Below, one piece after another: positions 35,154 through 42,700 of a stretch of DNA of 64,000 nucleotides. The stretch is from Planctomycetota bacterium (GTDB lineage Bacteria > Planctomycetota > J058), in contig RFHU01000012.1 in assembly GCA_003695705.1 (NCBI GenBank), positions 24,083 through 88,082 on the forward strand. The letters run 5' to 3'. Each line of letters begins with the position of its first letter. Position 1 is the stretch's first letter. The notes beneath the pieces are model-generated. The model was not told the DNA's origin and made no database searches. It saw nothing but the letters and a program-made list of their open reading frames with translations. The position numbers and the translations under genes are program-made.

Positions 35154-36235
35154 GCGGCGCTCCCCAGGGCGCAGAGGATGCCGTCGCCGCGCTGCAGGAA
35201 GACTCGCCCGCCGGCGAGGAGGACCTGGCCGGTCCCCTCGGCCGCGAGGTCTTCCTCCCAAGGAGCGCGCAGGGCCCACAGCCCAGCGAGGGCCTCCGCG
35301 GGTCCTGAGTCGGTGCTCGGAGGCGGGGGACTTCCGCCCAGCCCCAGCCCGGGGGGCGCGCGACGGACCCAGAGGGGCCCCGCGGTGGTCGCGAGCGCGA
35401 AGGCCTCCGCCCTTTGAGCGGCAGAGGCGCCGGCGGGCGGCGGCGCAGGAGGAAAGGGGTCCTCCCGCCCCGGGGACCACCGCGCGGGCCCCAGCCAGGG
35501 CGGAACTCCTTGGTCGCCTCCTACCCAGTAGACCGCCCAGTCCTGGGCCTCGTCGCGCCAGCGAAGGGCGAGCTGCGGGGCGAGGAGGTCGAGGGAGAGG
35601 CTCAGGAGGTCGTCCTCCCAAGCCTCCAGGCACAGCTCGCCTCCGGCCAGGGCTTCGCCGGTCTCGGCGCGCTCCACGGCAACGCGCGGAGGGCGGGGAT
35701 CCGCCCAACTCGCGCCGCCGGGAAGGGCGACCTGGACGGCGAGCGCCACGGTCGTGGGGCCGCGACCGACCACGTCTGGTTCGGTGGTTCGACCCCGCCC
35801 CGGGTGGTAGCGACCAACGCGGCGCCGTTCGAGCGGCGCCGCGTAGTGGGCCACCGCCTCGACGGCGCCCCAGGGGGCGACCGCCCAGGGGAGGGCAAGG
35901 GCACGCTCCTCCGCTCCTCGGCTCCCCCGTTCTTCGCGCAGGCTGGGAACGCGCCAGCGCAGGCTCCCCGAGCGTGCGTCGCGCGCCTCGAGGCAGCCTC
36001 CGGGAGCCTCGAGGAGCACGGTCCCCGCGGCGATCCACAGGGCCCGGCCTTCGCAACGCCAGAGGAGCTCGAGCCGAGGGGGGAGCAGCAAGGCCGCTCC
36101 GTCGAGCTCGCGTCCGCCCGAGCGCTCCCACCGCTCGAGTCCGGGGGCTGGGCGCGGGAGTTCGACTGCTTCCGCGCGCGGCCGACACCAGGCGCCCTCG
36201 AGGGCGCACACCTCGGACGCGAGCTCTGCGCGCAC
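35150..36235 (-). CDS. PQQ-like propeller-type protein, first gene of glycan operon
   Basis: The first canonical start is GTG at 36235, giving 361 residues. The sequence has weak beta-propeller strands (LELLWRCEGRALWIAAG, ARSGSLRWRVPS, LLAGGRVFLQRGDGILCALG), as in PQQ/BamB-like repeats. No obvious signal peptide is visible. The open frame continues upstream for 36 codons with protein-like helical sequence (LRTLARALHAAP, RRLAEAYRTALRRAA) and is closed by a TAG just before. A GGAGGT Shine-Dalgarno at 36354-36349 would serve an ATC codon at 36343, so the real start may be non-canonical. It is coupled by GTGA to the lipoprotein gene. Confidence 0.68.
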   Translation of the reverse strand: MRAELASEVCALEGAWCRPRAEAVELPRPAPGLERWERSGGRELDGAALLLPPRLELLWRCEGRALWIAAGTVLLEAPGGCLEARDARSGSLRWRVPSLREERGSRGAEERALALPWAVAPWGAVEAVAHYAAPLERRRVGRYHPGRGRTTEPDVVGRGPTTVALAVQVALPGGASWADPRPPRVAVERAETGEALAGGELCLEAWEDDLLSLSLDLLAPQLALRWRDEAQDWAVYWVGGDQGVPPWLGPARWSPGREDPFPPAPPPAGASAAQRAEAFALATTAGPLWVRRAPPGLGLGGSPPPPSTDSGPAEALAGLWALRAPWEEDLAAEGTGQVLLAGGRVFLQRGDGILCALGSAA

Positions 36236-36536
36236 GCCGGTCGTCGCTGCGCGCCGCAGGGCGGTTCGGTAGGCCTCGGCAAGGCGGCGATCCTCGGGCG
36301 CGGCGTGCAGCGCCCGGGCGAGGGTCCGCAGGCGATGGTCGATGACGCACCTCCGCGCGGCATCCTACCGCCCTGCCCCGGCCCCCGAGGGGTGACGGCG
36401 AGAGGGACCGCGCAGGGCGAGCGGGATTCGCTGGCGGGCTCCTTGGCGAACGGAAGACACGCCAAGGGCTTCGTGGCCGGCGGTCGTCCGCGGCGCGCGC
36501 GCGTCCGCAACGGAGGACACCGCGACCGCGGGTCCC

Positions 36537-37280
36537 CTACAAACCCTGCCGGAGGCTGACGACGGCTGCGCCTTCGGCCGCGAGGGCCAGGAGGCAGCAA
36601 GCCAAGGAGAGGGGCTTCCAGGCGGGGTGGGGAGCGCGCCCCGGCAACGGCTGGACGAGGGCGCCGGCGAGGGCGCCGGCCACGGCGCCGGCGACGTGGC
36701 TGGCGACGTCGATGCGGGGGACCAGGGCGGTGACCGCGACGCCCACCAGGATCCACGTTTGGAGGGTGCGCGCCAGGCTGCCCAGGCGGTCGGCGTGCTC
36801 CCGCGCGTAAACGAAGCCGAGCAAGAGGAGGCCGGAGACGGCCCCCGAGGCGCCTGCGGAGACGCCGACGTGGCCAAAGGGCACCACGCCGCGCGCCACC
36901 AAGGCGCTCCAGCTCGCCGAGCCGAGGCTGCTCGCCAAAGCGAAGGCGACGTAGAGGACCCACAGGCGATGGTGGCCGTAGTGCACCTCGAGCAAGCGAC
37001 CGAGGAAGAAGAGAGCGAGCGAATTCCCCAGCACGTGCAGAAGGTCGTAGTGGAGGAAGGCGCAGGTGAAGAGACGCCACGGCTCGTGGAGGACGAGGGG
37101 GTAGACGTTGCCGCCCAGGCGGGCGATGAGGCCCGCGTCGACGTGGGGGCCGCCCGCCTTGAGCACGACGAAGGCGAAGAGGAGCACGTTGGCGAGGAGC
37201 ACCCCGTAGGTGAAGGGGTAACGCTCGAGCTGTTCGAGGGGGCCGCCTCGGCCGAGGTCGGGGCGCAAGGAACCGCGCAT
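36537..37280 (-). CDS. Rhomboid-family intramembrane serine protease
   Basis: A 247-residue multi-pass protein. The rhomboid signatures are all present: LTCAF-like FTCAFLHYDLLHVLGNS with the oxyanion Asn86, the nucleophile motif GASGAVSG with Ser145, and the catalytic His195 in DVASHVAGAVAG. About six hydrophobic helices are visible. Rhomboids cleave membrane proteins within the bilayer. The substrate is unknown. The ATG follows the TGA of the upstream Pta-like gene with no gap, so the pair is almost certainly co-transcribed, an unusual partnership. Confidence 0.93.
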   Translation of the reverse strand: MRGSLRPDLGRGGPLEQLERYPFTYGVLLANVLLFAFVVLKAGGPHVDAGLIARLGGNVYPLVLHEPWRLFTCAFLHYDLLHVLGNSLALFFLGRLLEVHYGHHRLWVLYVAFALASSLGSASWSALVARGVVPFGHVGVSAGASGAVSGLLLLGFVYAREHADRLGSLARTLQTWILVGVAVTALVPRIDVASHVAGAVAGALAGALVQPLPGRAPHPAWKPLSLACCLLALAAEGAAVVSLRQGL

Positions 37281-39386
37281 TCAGTCTCCGTCCTCTCGGG
37301 GCGGACCGAAGGCGATGCGCGGGCGAGGCGAGGAGGACGAGGGACGCGAGGCGGACTCCGCGCGGGGAAGGCCCAAGTCGATGAGCGGTCGGGCCGACGC
37401 GGTCGGCCCGGGGTCCGAGGGGGCGGGCGCCGGGTTCCGGCCTCGGTCGGGAGCGGCCACGCCCGCGGCGGCTGGGGAGCGAGGGTCCGCCGCGACGCCC
37501 GCCAACGGGTCCGCGGCGACTTCGGAGGAGGGCTCGGCGTTCGCGGCCGCGGGGCCGGCGGAGCGCAGGGCAAGGACCAGGCGGAGCGCGCCTTCGGCGG
37601 CGGCCTCGCCGCTGCCCGGAGCGAGGACGAGCAAAGGGCCCGGGCCGGAAGGGAAGAGGGGACCCACGAGCTCTCCCCCTCCGGCCGCGGCGACGCCACA
37701 AGCGAAGGCCCTGGCCGCATGGCGACCGGGGAGGACGAGGACGCACGGCAGCCCCCTGGCTTCCTCGGCCGCCTTCGCACCTTCGCTGCTTGCGCGGGGA
37801 GCCTCCGCGGTCCCCGGGGACTCGCTGCGGGGGGAGGAGGCCCGGTCCCCTCTCCGGGGACGGTCCGGCGGGGCGAGGGCCTCCGCGGCGCCCACCGGCC
37901 CATGCACGGGCTCCTCCGGTGCCGAGGCGCGCACGAGGTCCCGCGCGCGGGCGAGGCGTTCGAGGAGACGATCTCCGGGGACGGGCCCCGACGCGTGGGC
38001 GACGAAGTACACCGCGTCGGCTCCGCCGAAGCATTGGCGGGCCACTTCCCGAGCCTGGCGTGCGGCCTCGGCGAGGTCTTCGGCGGTGGGGTCCCGGGCG
38101 ACGGCCGTGTCCGCAACGACGAAGGCGCGCTGCGCGGTCGCCAAGAAGTGCACGCCCACCTGGCGACGGATCCGGCCGAGGGGAACGGCGCGCCTCGCGG
38201 CCTCGAGGAGGGCGTCCTCCTCGGCAGCGGAACAAACGACAGCGGCCGCGTCGGCGGCCCCGCACGCGAGGGCGCGCCAGGCAAAAGCGAAGGGATCGCG
38301 GCGCAGGGCTGCGCAGACGCCGGGGTCGAGGAACTCGTCGTCGACGGCTTCGGCGAGCCAGGCCAGGGCCGCGTCGCTCCCGGCGGCGGCCCAGCGCACC
38401 GCCCCCTCGGCGCCGCGCGGACCCGCGGCGGAGACGGCCGAGGCGGAGCGGTCGCTCGGAAAGGGATCCACCGCGAGCAAGTCGACGCGCGCGCGTCCGT
38501 CCCGCGCCAGAGCACGCGCGGCCGAGCGGACTCCGGCGTCCGCTTCGCAGACGACCAGGAGTCGCGGCGGCGGGCACTCCGCGTCCAGGCTCGCCGCCCG
38601 CGCCGCTCCCGTCGCGGCGGCCAGGGGCGAGGCGACGCAAGCGTAGGCCTCGGTCAGGCGGCGCGGGTCTCGACCGTCGAGGGCGCATGCCGCCGCGAGG
38701 AGCGCCGCGTCGGTCTCGAGGCCGTGCCCGCGCTCCGCGAGGACTCGTGCCGCCCGCACCAGGGCGGGGAGTCCAGGAGCGGCGCCTCGATCGGCGGCGG
38801 CTCGGGCGAGGGAGGCCGCGAGGGGGTGGATCCCACGGACGCGAGGAAGGAGCGGTGTGCCGCGGGTTCGGGCACGCTCGGCGCTTGCGGCGTCTCCGGG
38901 TGCGCAGAGCAGGTCCAGGTCCTCCGGAAGCTCGTCGTCGCCCGGCTCCAGGCAGAGGAGGCGTTCGGGGCTCGCCCCCAGCGCTTCCAGCAGGGCGAGA
39001 AGGATCGCCTCCGCCCCGCCCTCGCAAGCGATGCGCAAAGCAGGAAACTCGCGCCCCGCGGCCTCCGCCCAGGCCCACGCGCCCACGGCGGTTGCCAGGT
39101 CGGCCGCGGCCGACGCAGCGACCAGGGGAGGATCTCCCTCCTGCTCCTGGGGGGTTCGGAGCGGGGCCTGGCCCGTGTCCGCCGGGAACGCGCTCAGGAG
39201 GGCGTCGCAAGCACCACCGAGGAGCAGGCGCGCCGCGTCGTGCACTGCGGCTCCGCTCGCCGCCACGGGGACGTCGAGAAGGTGGAGGCCCAAGGCCGAC
39301 CCGGCCGAAGCAGGGAGGGGCGCAACTCCGACCGGGCGCAGGACCGCAACGGTGCGGGGGCCGAGGTCGATGCGTTCGGCGTCCAT
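37281..39386 (-). CDS. Degenerate phosphotransacetylase-like protein
   Basis: ATG at 39386 is chosen for its GGGAGG ribosome-binding site, giving 701 residues. An upstream ATG has none. The N-terminal 300 residues are unrecognised. From about residue 300 the sequence follows the phosphate acetyl/butyryltransferase fold: FAWRALACGAADAAAVVCSA, VHFLATAQRAFVVADTAV, ARDPTAEDLAEAARQAREVA and VHGPVGAAEAL. Normal Pta has NPDPTAE and a Ser-rich turn after it. Here those are ARDPTAE and VAHASGP. The segment equivalent to FPDLNAGNIGYK is LPGRHAARAFACG. A disordered insertion of about 70 residues splits the fold, and the last 100 residues are Pro/Ala-rich. Catalytic activity is doubtful. It lies directly upstream of the rhomboid gene. 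Confidence 0.68.
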   Translation of the reverse strand: MDAERIDLGPRTVAVLRPVGVAPLPASAGSALGLHLLDVPVAASGAAVHDAARLLLGGACDALLSAFPADTGQAPLRTPQEQEGDPPLVAASAAADLATAVGAWAWAEAAGREFPALRIACEGGAEAILLALLEALGASPERLLCLEPGDDELPEDLDLLCAPGDAASAERARTRGTPLLPRVRGIHPLAASLARAAADRGAAPGLPALVRAARVLAERGHGLETDAALLAAACALDGRDPRRLTEAYACVASPLAAATGAARAASLDAECPPPRLLVVCEADAGVRSAARALARDGRARVDLLAVDPFPSDRSASAVSAAGPRGAEGAVRWAAAGSDAALAWLAEAVDDEFLDPGVCAALRRDPFAFAWRALACGAADAAAVVCSAAEEDALLEAARRAVPLGRIRRQVGVHFLATAQRAFVVADTAVARDPTAEDLAEAARQAREVARQCFGGADAVYFVAHASGPVPGDRLLERLARARDLVRASAPEEPVHGPVGAAEALAPPDRPRRGDRASSPRSESPGTAEAPRASSEGAKAAEEARGLPCVLVLPGRHAARAFACGVAAAGGGELVGPLFPSGPGPLLVLAPGSGEAAAEGALRLVLALRSAGPAAANAEPSSEVAADPLAGVAADPRSPAAAGVAAPDRGRNPAPAPSDPGPTASARPLIDLGLPRAESASRPSSSSPRPRIAFGPPREDGD

Positions 39387-39671
39387 GCGGCCTCCCGGGC
39401 CACCCGCAAGGGGGGCGGCGCCCCGGTTCTCCCACGACGCCGCCGCCGCGTCAACCGGAGTCCCTCTCCGCTCCCCGACCGGTCGCGGCGTGAGCGGCTG
39501 CGGGCGGCGCAACCGGAGAACACCTCTCGCTCGAGCCCCGGGCGCAGCCGCGCTCCCGGGGAGGAAGTCCCCTGGTTTGCTTCCGCGCCCTGGGTACGTC
39601 GCGGAGAACGCGCGGGGAAGGGGCCCCGGTCCGTCGGCCGCGAGCGCTCGGGAGCCCGCCCTCGGACGGTG

Positions 39672-40229
39672 TCAGTAGGGAATTTCGGGCGCCGCGAAGG
39701 TGACGTCCTTGATCTTGGCGCGCACCACCTCGTTGAGCGCCGAGATGACGTACTTCGTCGGCACCTGCTTGCGCGCGTCGATGATGACGGGCAGTCCCTT
39801 CTCCGAGGTGCCCGAGTAGCCGTCTCGGAACGCCACCAACTTCTCGTAGAGTTTGCGCCACACGGGGTGCTTCTCGGGCAGGTAGCGCCCGCGGTAGGTG
39901 AAGTCCTCGAGTTCGCCGGCCGAATTGAAGACCTCGTCGCCGATCTTGAGGACCACGCAGCCGCCCTCGCGGGGGGTCTTTACGTTGGTGGGCCGCCCGC
40001 TGCGGTCGTACCAGAGGAGCTTGATGCGGACTTCGTTCAGGTCGATCTGAGGAGTCCCCGATCCCTGCCCGCGGTTCTTCGGCAGGAAGGCCTCGATCAT
40101 GCCCTCCTGGCTGCGAAACTTCGTCGCGCACATGAAGAAGATCAGCAGGTTGAACACGATGTCGATCATCGGGGTCATGTCCAGTTCCAGCTCTTCGGAG
40201 CCGAACCGACTGCCCTTCTTCTTGGCCAT
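39672..40229 (-). CDS. ExbD/TolR-family protein 2
   Basis: A 185-residue protein with a short cytoplasmic start (AKKKGSRFGSEELEL) and one membrane helix, TPMIDIVFNLLIFFMC, with Asp23 as the expected proton carrier. The periplasmic part has an unusual insert (PTNVKTPREGGCVVLKIGDE) and ends with the ExbD-like pattern PVIIDARKQVPTKYVISALN. It starts two bases after the stop of the first ExbD gene. ExbD dimers plug the ExbB pentamer and transmit proton-motive force to a partner. The C-terminal end EIPY differs from TonB- or Tol-type ExbD proteins, and no TonB or TolA is nearby. Confidence 0.92.
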   Translation of the reverse strand: MAKKKGSRFGSEELELDMTPMIDIVFNLLIFFMCATKFRSQEGMIEAFLPKNRGQGSGTPQIDLNEVRIKLLWYDRSGRPTNVKTPREGGCVVLKIGDEVFNSAGELEDFTYRGRYLPEKHPVWRKLYEKLVAFRDGYSGTSEKGLPVIIDARKQVPTKYVISALNEVVRAKIKDVTFAAPEIPY

Positions 40230-40231
40230 GG

Positions 40232-40741
40232 CTAGGGCCCTCCCGGATCGTCCTTCGACGCGGCGAGGGACGTCTTGTAGATCCCGTTGCGCATGCAGGC
40301 GTCGAAGACCTCCTGCACGCGCTGGAAGGCGCCGTCCTTGTCGGCGCGAATGTTCACGCGCATCTTCGACGGGCCGGGTCCGGGGGAACCTGGAATGGGC
40401 TCCTCGCGCTCGTAGCCGGTGGCCTCGATGCCGAGGAACTTCGCCAGCGAGTCGTACTTGCCCGCGGCGATGAGCTTGGCGTCGGTGGTGAAGGCGTGGC
40501 CACGGACCTTGATGAGCCCGTCCTGCTCCATGACGTTGATCTGGAGGATCTTCTCGGCTCCGGCCGTCTTCGGCGGCTTGGCCGCCTGGTCGGCGTAGGC
40601 GAGCTGAAGATCCTCGACCGTCAAGTTCGAGAGTTCCGAAACGATCATGAAGAAGATGATCAGGTTGAACACGATGTCGATCATCGGGGTGAGCTCGGGC
40701 TTCGGCTCGGGATCTTGTTCGACCCGACTCTTCTTCGCCAT
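40232..40741 (-). CDS. ExbD/TolR-family protein 1
   Basis: A 169-residue protein with ATG start. The motif ELTPMIDIVFNLIIFFMIV carries the membrane helix and the proton-carrying Asp22. The periplasmic domain contains ILQINVMEQDGLIKVRG and KMRVNIRADKDGAFQRVQEV, with an insertion GYEREEPIPGSPGPGPS. It is followed two bases later by a second ExbD, and 27 bases separate it from ExbB upstream. Two different ExbD proteins per ExbB is a common arrangement in planctomycete- and myxobacteria-like genomes. Confidence 0.93.
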   Translation of the reverse strand: MAKKSRVEQDPEPKPELTPMIDIVFNLIIFFMIVSELSNLTVEDLQLAYADQAAKPPKTAGAEKILQINVMEQDGLIKVRGHAFTTDAKLIAAGKYDSLAKFLGIEATGYEREEPIPGSPGPGPSKMRVNIRADKDGAFQRVQEVFDACMRNGIYKTSLAASKDDPGGP

Positions 40742-40768
40742 GGCGTCGCTCCGCTCCTTCTTACCCGC

Positions 40769-41491
40769 TTACTCCTTGAAGCGTTCCATGAGCTCCTCGG
40801 CGATGGCGCTCACTTCGAGGATCATGCGCTGGACCTTGTTCCGGTAATAGAAGTAGACCGGCGCGAACATGATCGAGACGAAGATCCCCATGCAGGTGGT
40901 CACCAGCGCCTGCTGGATGCCGCCGGCCAATTCGGCGGGGGTCGGCGGCGTCTTGCTGGTGGCGATGGTATTGAACGCGCCGATCATGCCCCACACCGTA
41001 CCCAGCAGACCCAACATTGGGGAGACGTTGACGATGAAATTGATGTAGGAGATCGACTGCTGCAGCTTGGTCGCTTCGAAGTCGCCGACTTCCTGCATGG
41101 CGTCGGAAATGTACTCGTAGCTGGTGCCGATCTTGGGCAGCCCGGCCGCCACGACGTTGGTGAGGAAGCAAGGGTGCATCTCGCACACCGTCATGGCCTC
41201 CTCGAAGTCCTCCTCGTCGAAGAGCTGTTCGAGCTGGCCGAGGACGTCGGGCGGGACGATGTTGTCGCGCTTGAGGTTGATGGCGCGCTCGATGGACATG
41301 CCCATGCCGATGATCGAAGCCACGATGATGAGGCCGCCGATGGCGCCGCCGTACTTGATGAACTGGAAAGCGGTCATCGTGGGCGGCGGCTCGTTGCCTC
41401 CTCCGTCCTGGGCGAGGGCGGGCACGGCCCACAGGCCGACCAGGAGCACGGCGAGGCAAGCGATGGACAGGTACCGTCCGGCGTTCTTCAC
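40769..41491 (-). CDS. ExbB/TolQ/MotA-family proton channel with signal peptide
   Basis: A 240-residue protein beginning with GTG and preceded by AAGGAG. A cleavable signal peptide (about 1-27, LVGLWAVPALAQ) places the N-terminal tail outside, a feature of some exported ExbB proteins. Three transmembrane helices follow: FIKYGGAIGGLIIVASIIGMG at residue 45 onward (core AIGGLIIVASII), then SPMLGLLGTVWGMIGAFN with the family motif GLLGTVxGMIxAF, then TCMGIFVSIMFAPVYFYY. A cytoplasmic helical segment (residues about 75-140) has the usual ExbB position. It forms the proton-driven motor with ExbD. Confidence 0.94.
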   Translation of the reverse strand: MKNAGRYLSIACLAVLLVGLWAVPALAQDGGGNEPPPTMTAFQFIKYGGAIGGLIIVASIIGMGMSIERAINLKRDNIVPPDVLGQLEQLFDEEDFEEAMTVCEMHPCFLTNVVAAGLPKIGTSYEYISDAMQEVGDFEATKLQQSISYINFIVNVSPMLGLLGTVWGMIGAFNTIATSKTPPTPAELAGGIQQALVTTCMGIFVSIMFAPVYFYYRNKVQRMILEVSAIAEELMERFKE

Positions 41492-41584
41492 GGGGCGTCG
41501 ACTCCTTCCCCGGCCTCGCCGGGGCGGTACTTGATACCTGGGCGTGGCTTAGGCCAGGTCATCCGGGTGTATTTCCTCGACCGC

Positions 41585-42700
41585 TCACTTGAGCTTGGCC
41601 GCCCAGGAGGTGCTTGGGCAGCGCGTCTTGAGCTCGCGCCGCTGGGCCTCGGCGAGCTTGGCCAGCCCGAGGCGCTCGTAGATGCGGCCCGCCTGGTAGA
41701 GGGCCTTGGGGTAGGCCTCGGGAACGCCAGCGTAGCGAACCGAGCAGGTCTGGTAGGCGATGAGCGCCTGCTTGAGCAGCGCGGGATCGCCGCGCTTCGC
41801 CTCGGCCTTGGCGTAGAGGCAATCGCCCTTGCCCACCCAGGCGTGGGCCGCCACCTCGGGATCGCTGCCCGAGGAGTTGATGATCCCTTCGAAGTATTCG
41901 ATGGCCCGGTCGTAGGCCTTGCTGAGCACGTAGCTCTTCCCGATGCCCACTTGGGCGGCCTGGCGGATTTCGGGGTAGCGCGAGGCGCGGCCCTCTGCCT
42001 TCTGGTAATGGCCCCGGGCCTTGGTCGCGTTCTTTGCTGCCAGCGCAGCATCGCCCGCGCCCAGCGCCGCGCGGGCGCGCCAGTAGTCTCCGTAGCCCTC
42101 GTCCAGCTTCGCGAAGGTCGCCTCGGCTTGGCTGGCCTTCCCCTGGGCACTCTGCGCTTGCCCAAGGCCGTAGAGGGCCGCCGGCGCGAGGAAGTGCTCC
42201 GCGTGCTTGGAGAGCAGCGCCTGGAACTCCTTCGCGGCGCCCGCCGCGTCGCCGGCCATGAGCTTGCTCTGCCCCAGCCAGTAGGTGGAGAACGGCCACA
42301 CCCAGCTCTTCTCTGGGGCCGTGGAGCGAGCGAGGGCAAAGGCCTCGGCGGCCTTCTCGAACTGGCCCGCCCGGTACTTGCTGAGCCCCGAAGAGTAGTG
42401 GCCGGGCGCACGGAGGAAGCGGATCTCGCGCACCCGTTCGGCCTTGATCTCCTGGGTGCTGCGGCCCCGCTCCTTGTACTTGACCACGTCGTGGCCAGCC
42501 TCGCGCACGCTCACCTTGCGCAGGGGCCGACCCTGCCGCAAGTAGATCGTCGCGAGGCTGCTGACGCGCGGCCCCTTGTCCTTCTGCCTTTGGCCGGACT
42601 TGCCGCGTCCACGGCGTCGGCGGCCCTGGGCCTGGGCCGGACCGGGGAGGACGAGGCAGAGGAGGAGAGCGGAGACGCTCAGGACGCGAAGGGCGCGCAT
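41585..42700 (-). CDS. Exported TPR protein 1
   Basis: A 371-residue protein with signal peptide (RALRVLSVSALLLCLVLPGPAQA, cleaved near residue 25). The basic linker RRRRGRGKSGQRQKDKG is followed by a small beta-rich module (SSLATIYLRQGRPLRKVSV, VVKYKERGRSTQEIKAERVR). TPR repeats run from about residue 110 to the end (YRAGQFEKAAEAFALARS, LKQALIAYQTCSVRYAG). Its ATG overlaps the TAA of the larger TPR gene upstream (TAATG). The N-terminal module resembles that of the upstream TPR protein. It probably acts as a periplasmic scaffold for the ExbBD/secretin machinery (inference). Confidence 0.88.
   Translation of the reverse strand: MRALRVLSVSALLLCLVLPGPAQAQGRRRRGRGKSGQRQKDKGPRVSSLATIYLRQGRPLRKVSVREAGHDVVKYKERGRSTQEIKAERVREIRFLRAPGHYSSGLSKYRAGQFEKAAEAFALARSTAPEKSWVWPFSTYWLGQSKLMAGDAAGAAKEFQALLSKHAEHFLAPAALYGLGQAQSAQGKASQAEATFAKLDEGYGDYWRARAALGAGDAALAAKNATKARGHYQKAEGRASRYPEIRQAAQVGIGKSYVLSKAYDRAIEYFEGIINSSGSDPEVAAHAWVGKGDCLYAKAEAKRGDPALLKQALIAYQTCSVRYAGVPEAYPKALYQAGRIYERLGLAKLAEAQRRELKTRCPSTSWAAKLK

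Noticed and set aside
36650-36720. GGCGCCGGC-rich repeats as a structural element
   Set aside because: They encode the AGAVAGALAGAL helix of the rhomboid and reflect codon use rather than a separate repeat.
35602-39435. 1277-codon open frame on the minus strand
   Set aside because: It is an Arg/Pro-rich shadow frame covering the rhomboid and Pta-like genes, which have clear motifs in their own frames.
39386-39512. Longer N-terminus of the Pta-like gene (ATG at 39512)
   Set aside because: No ribosome-binding site. The added residues are low complexity, and ATG 39386 has GGGAGG.
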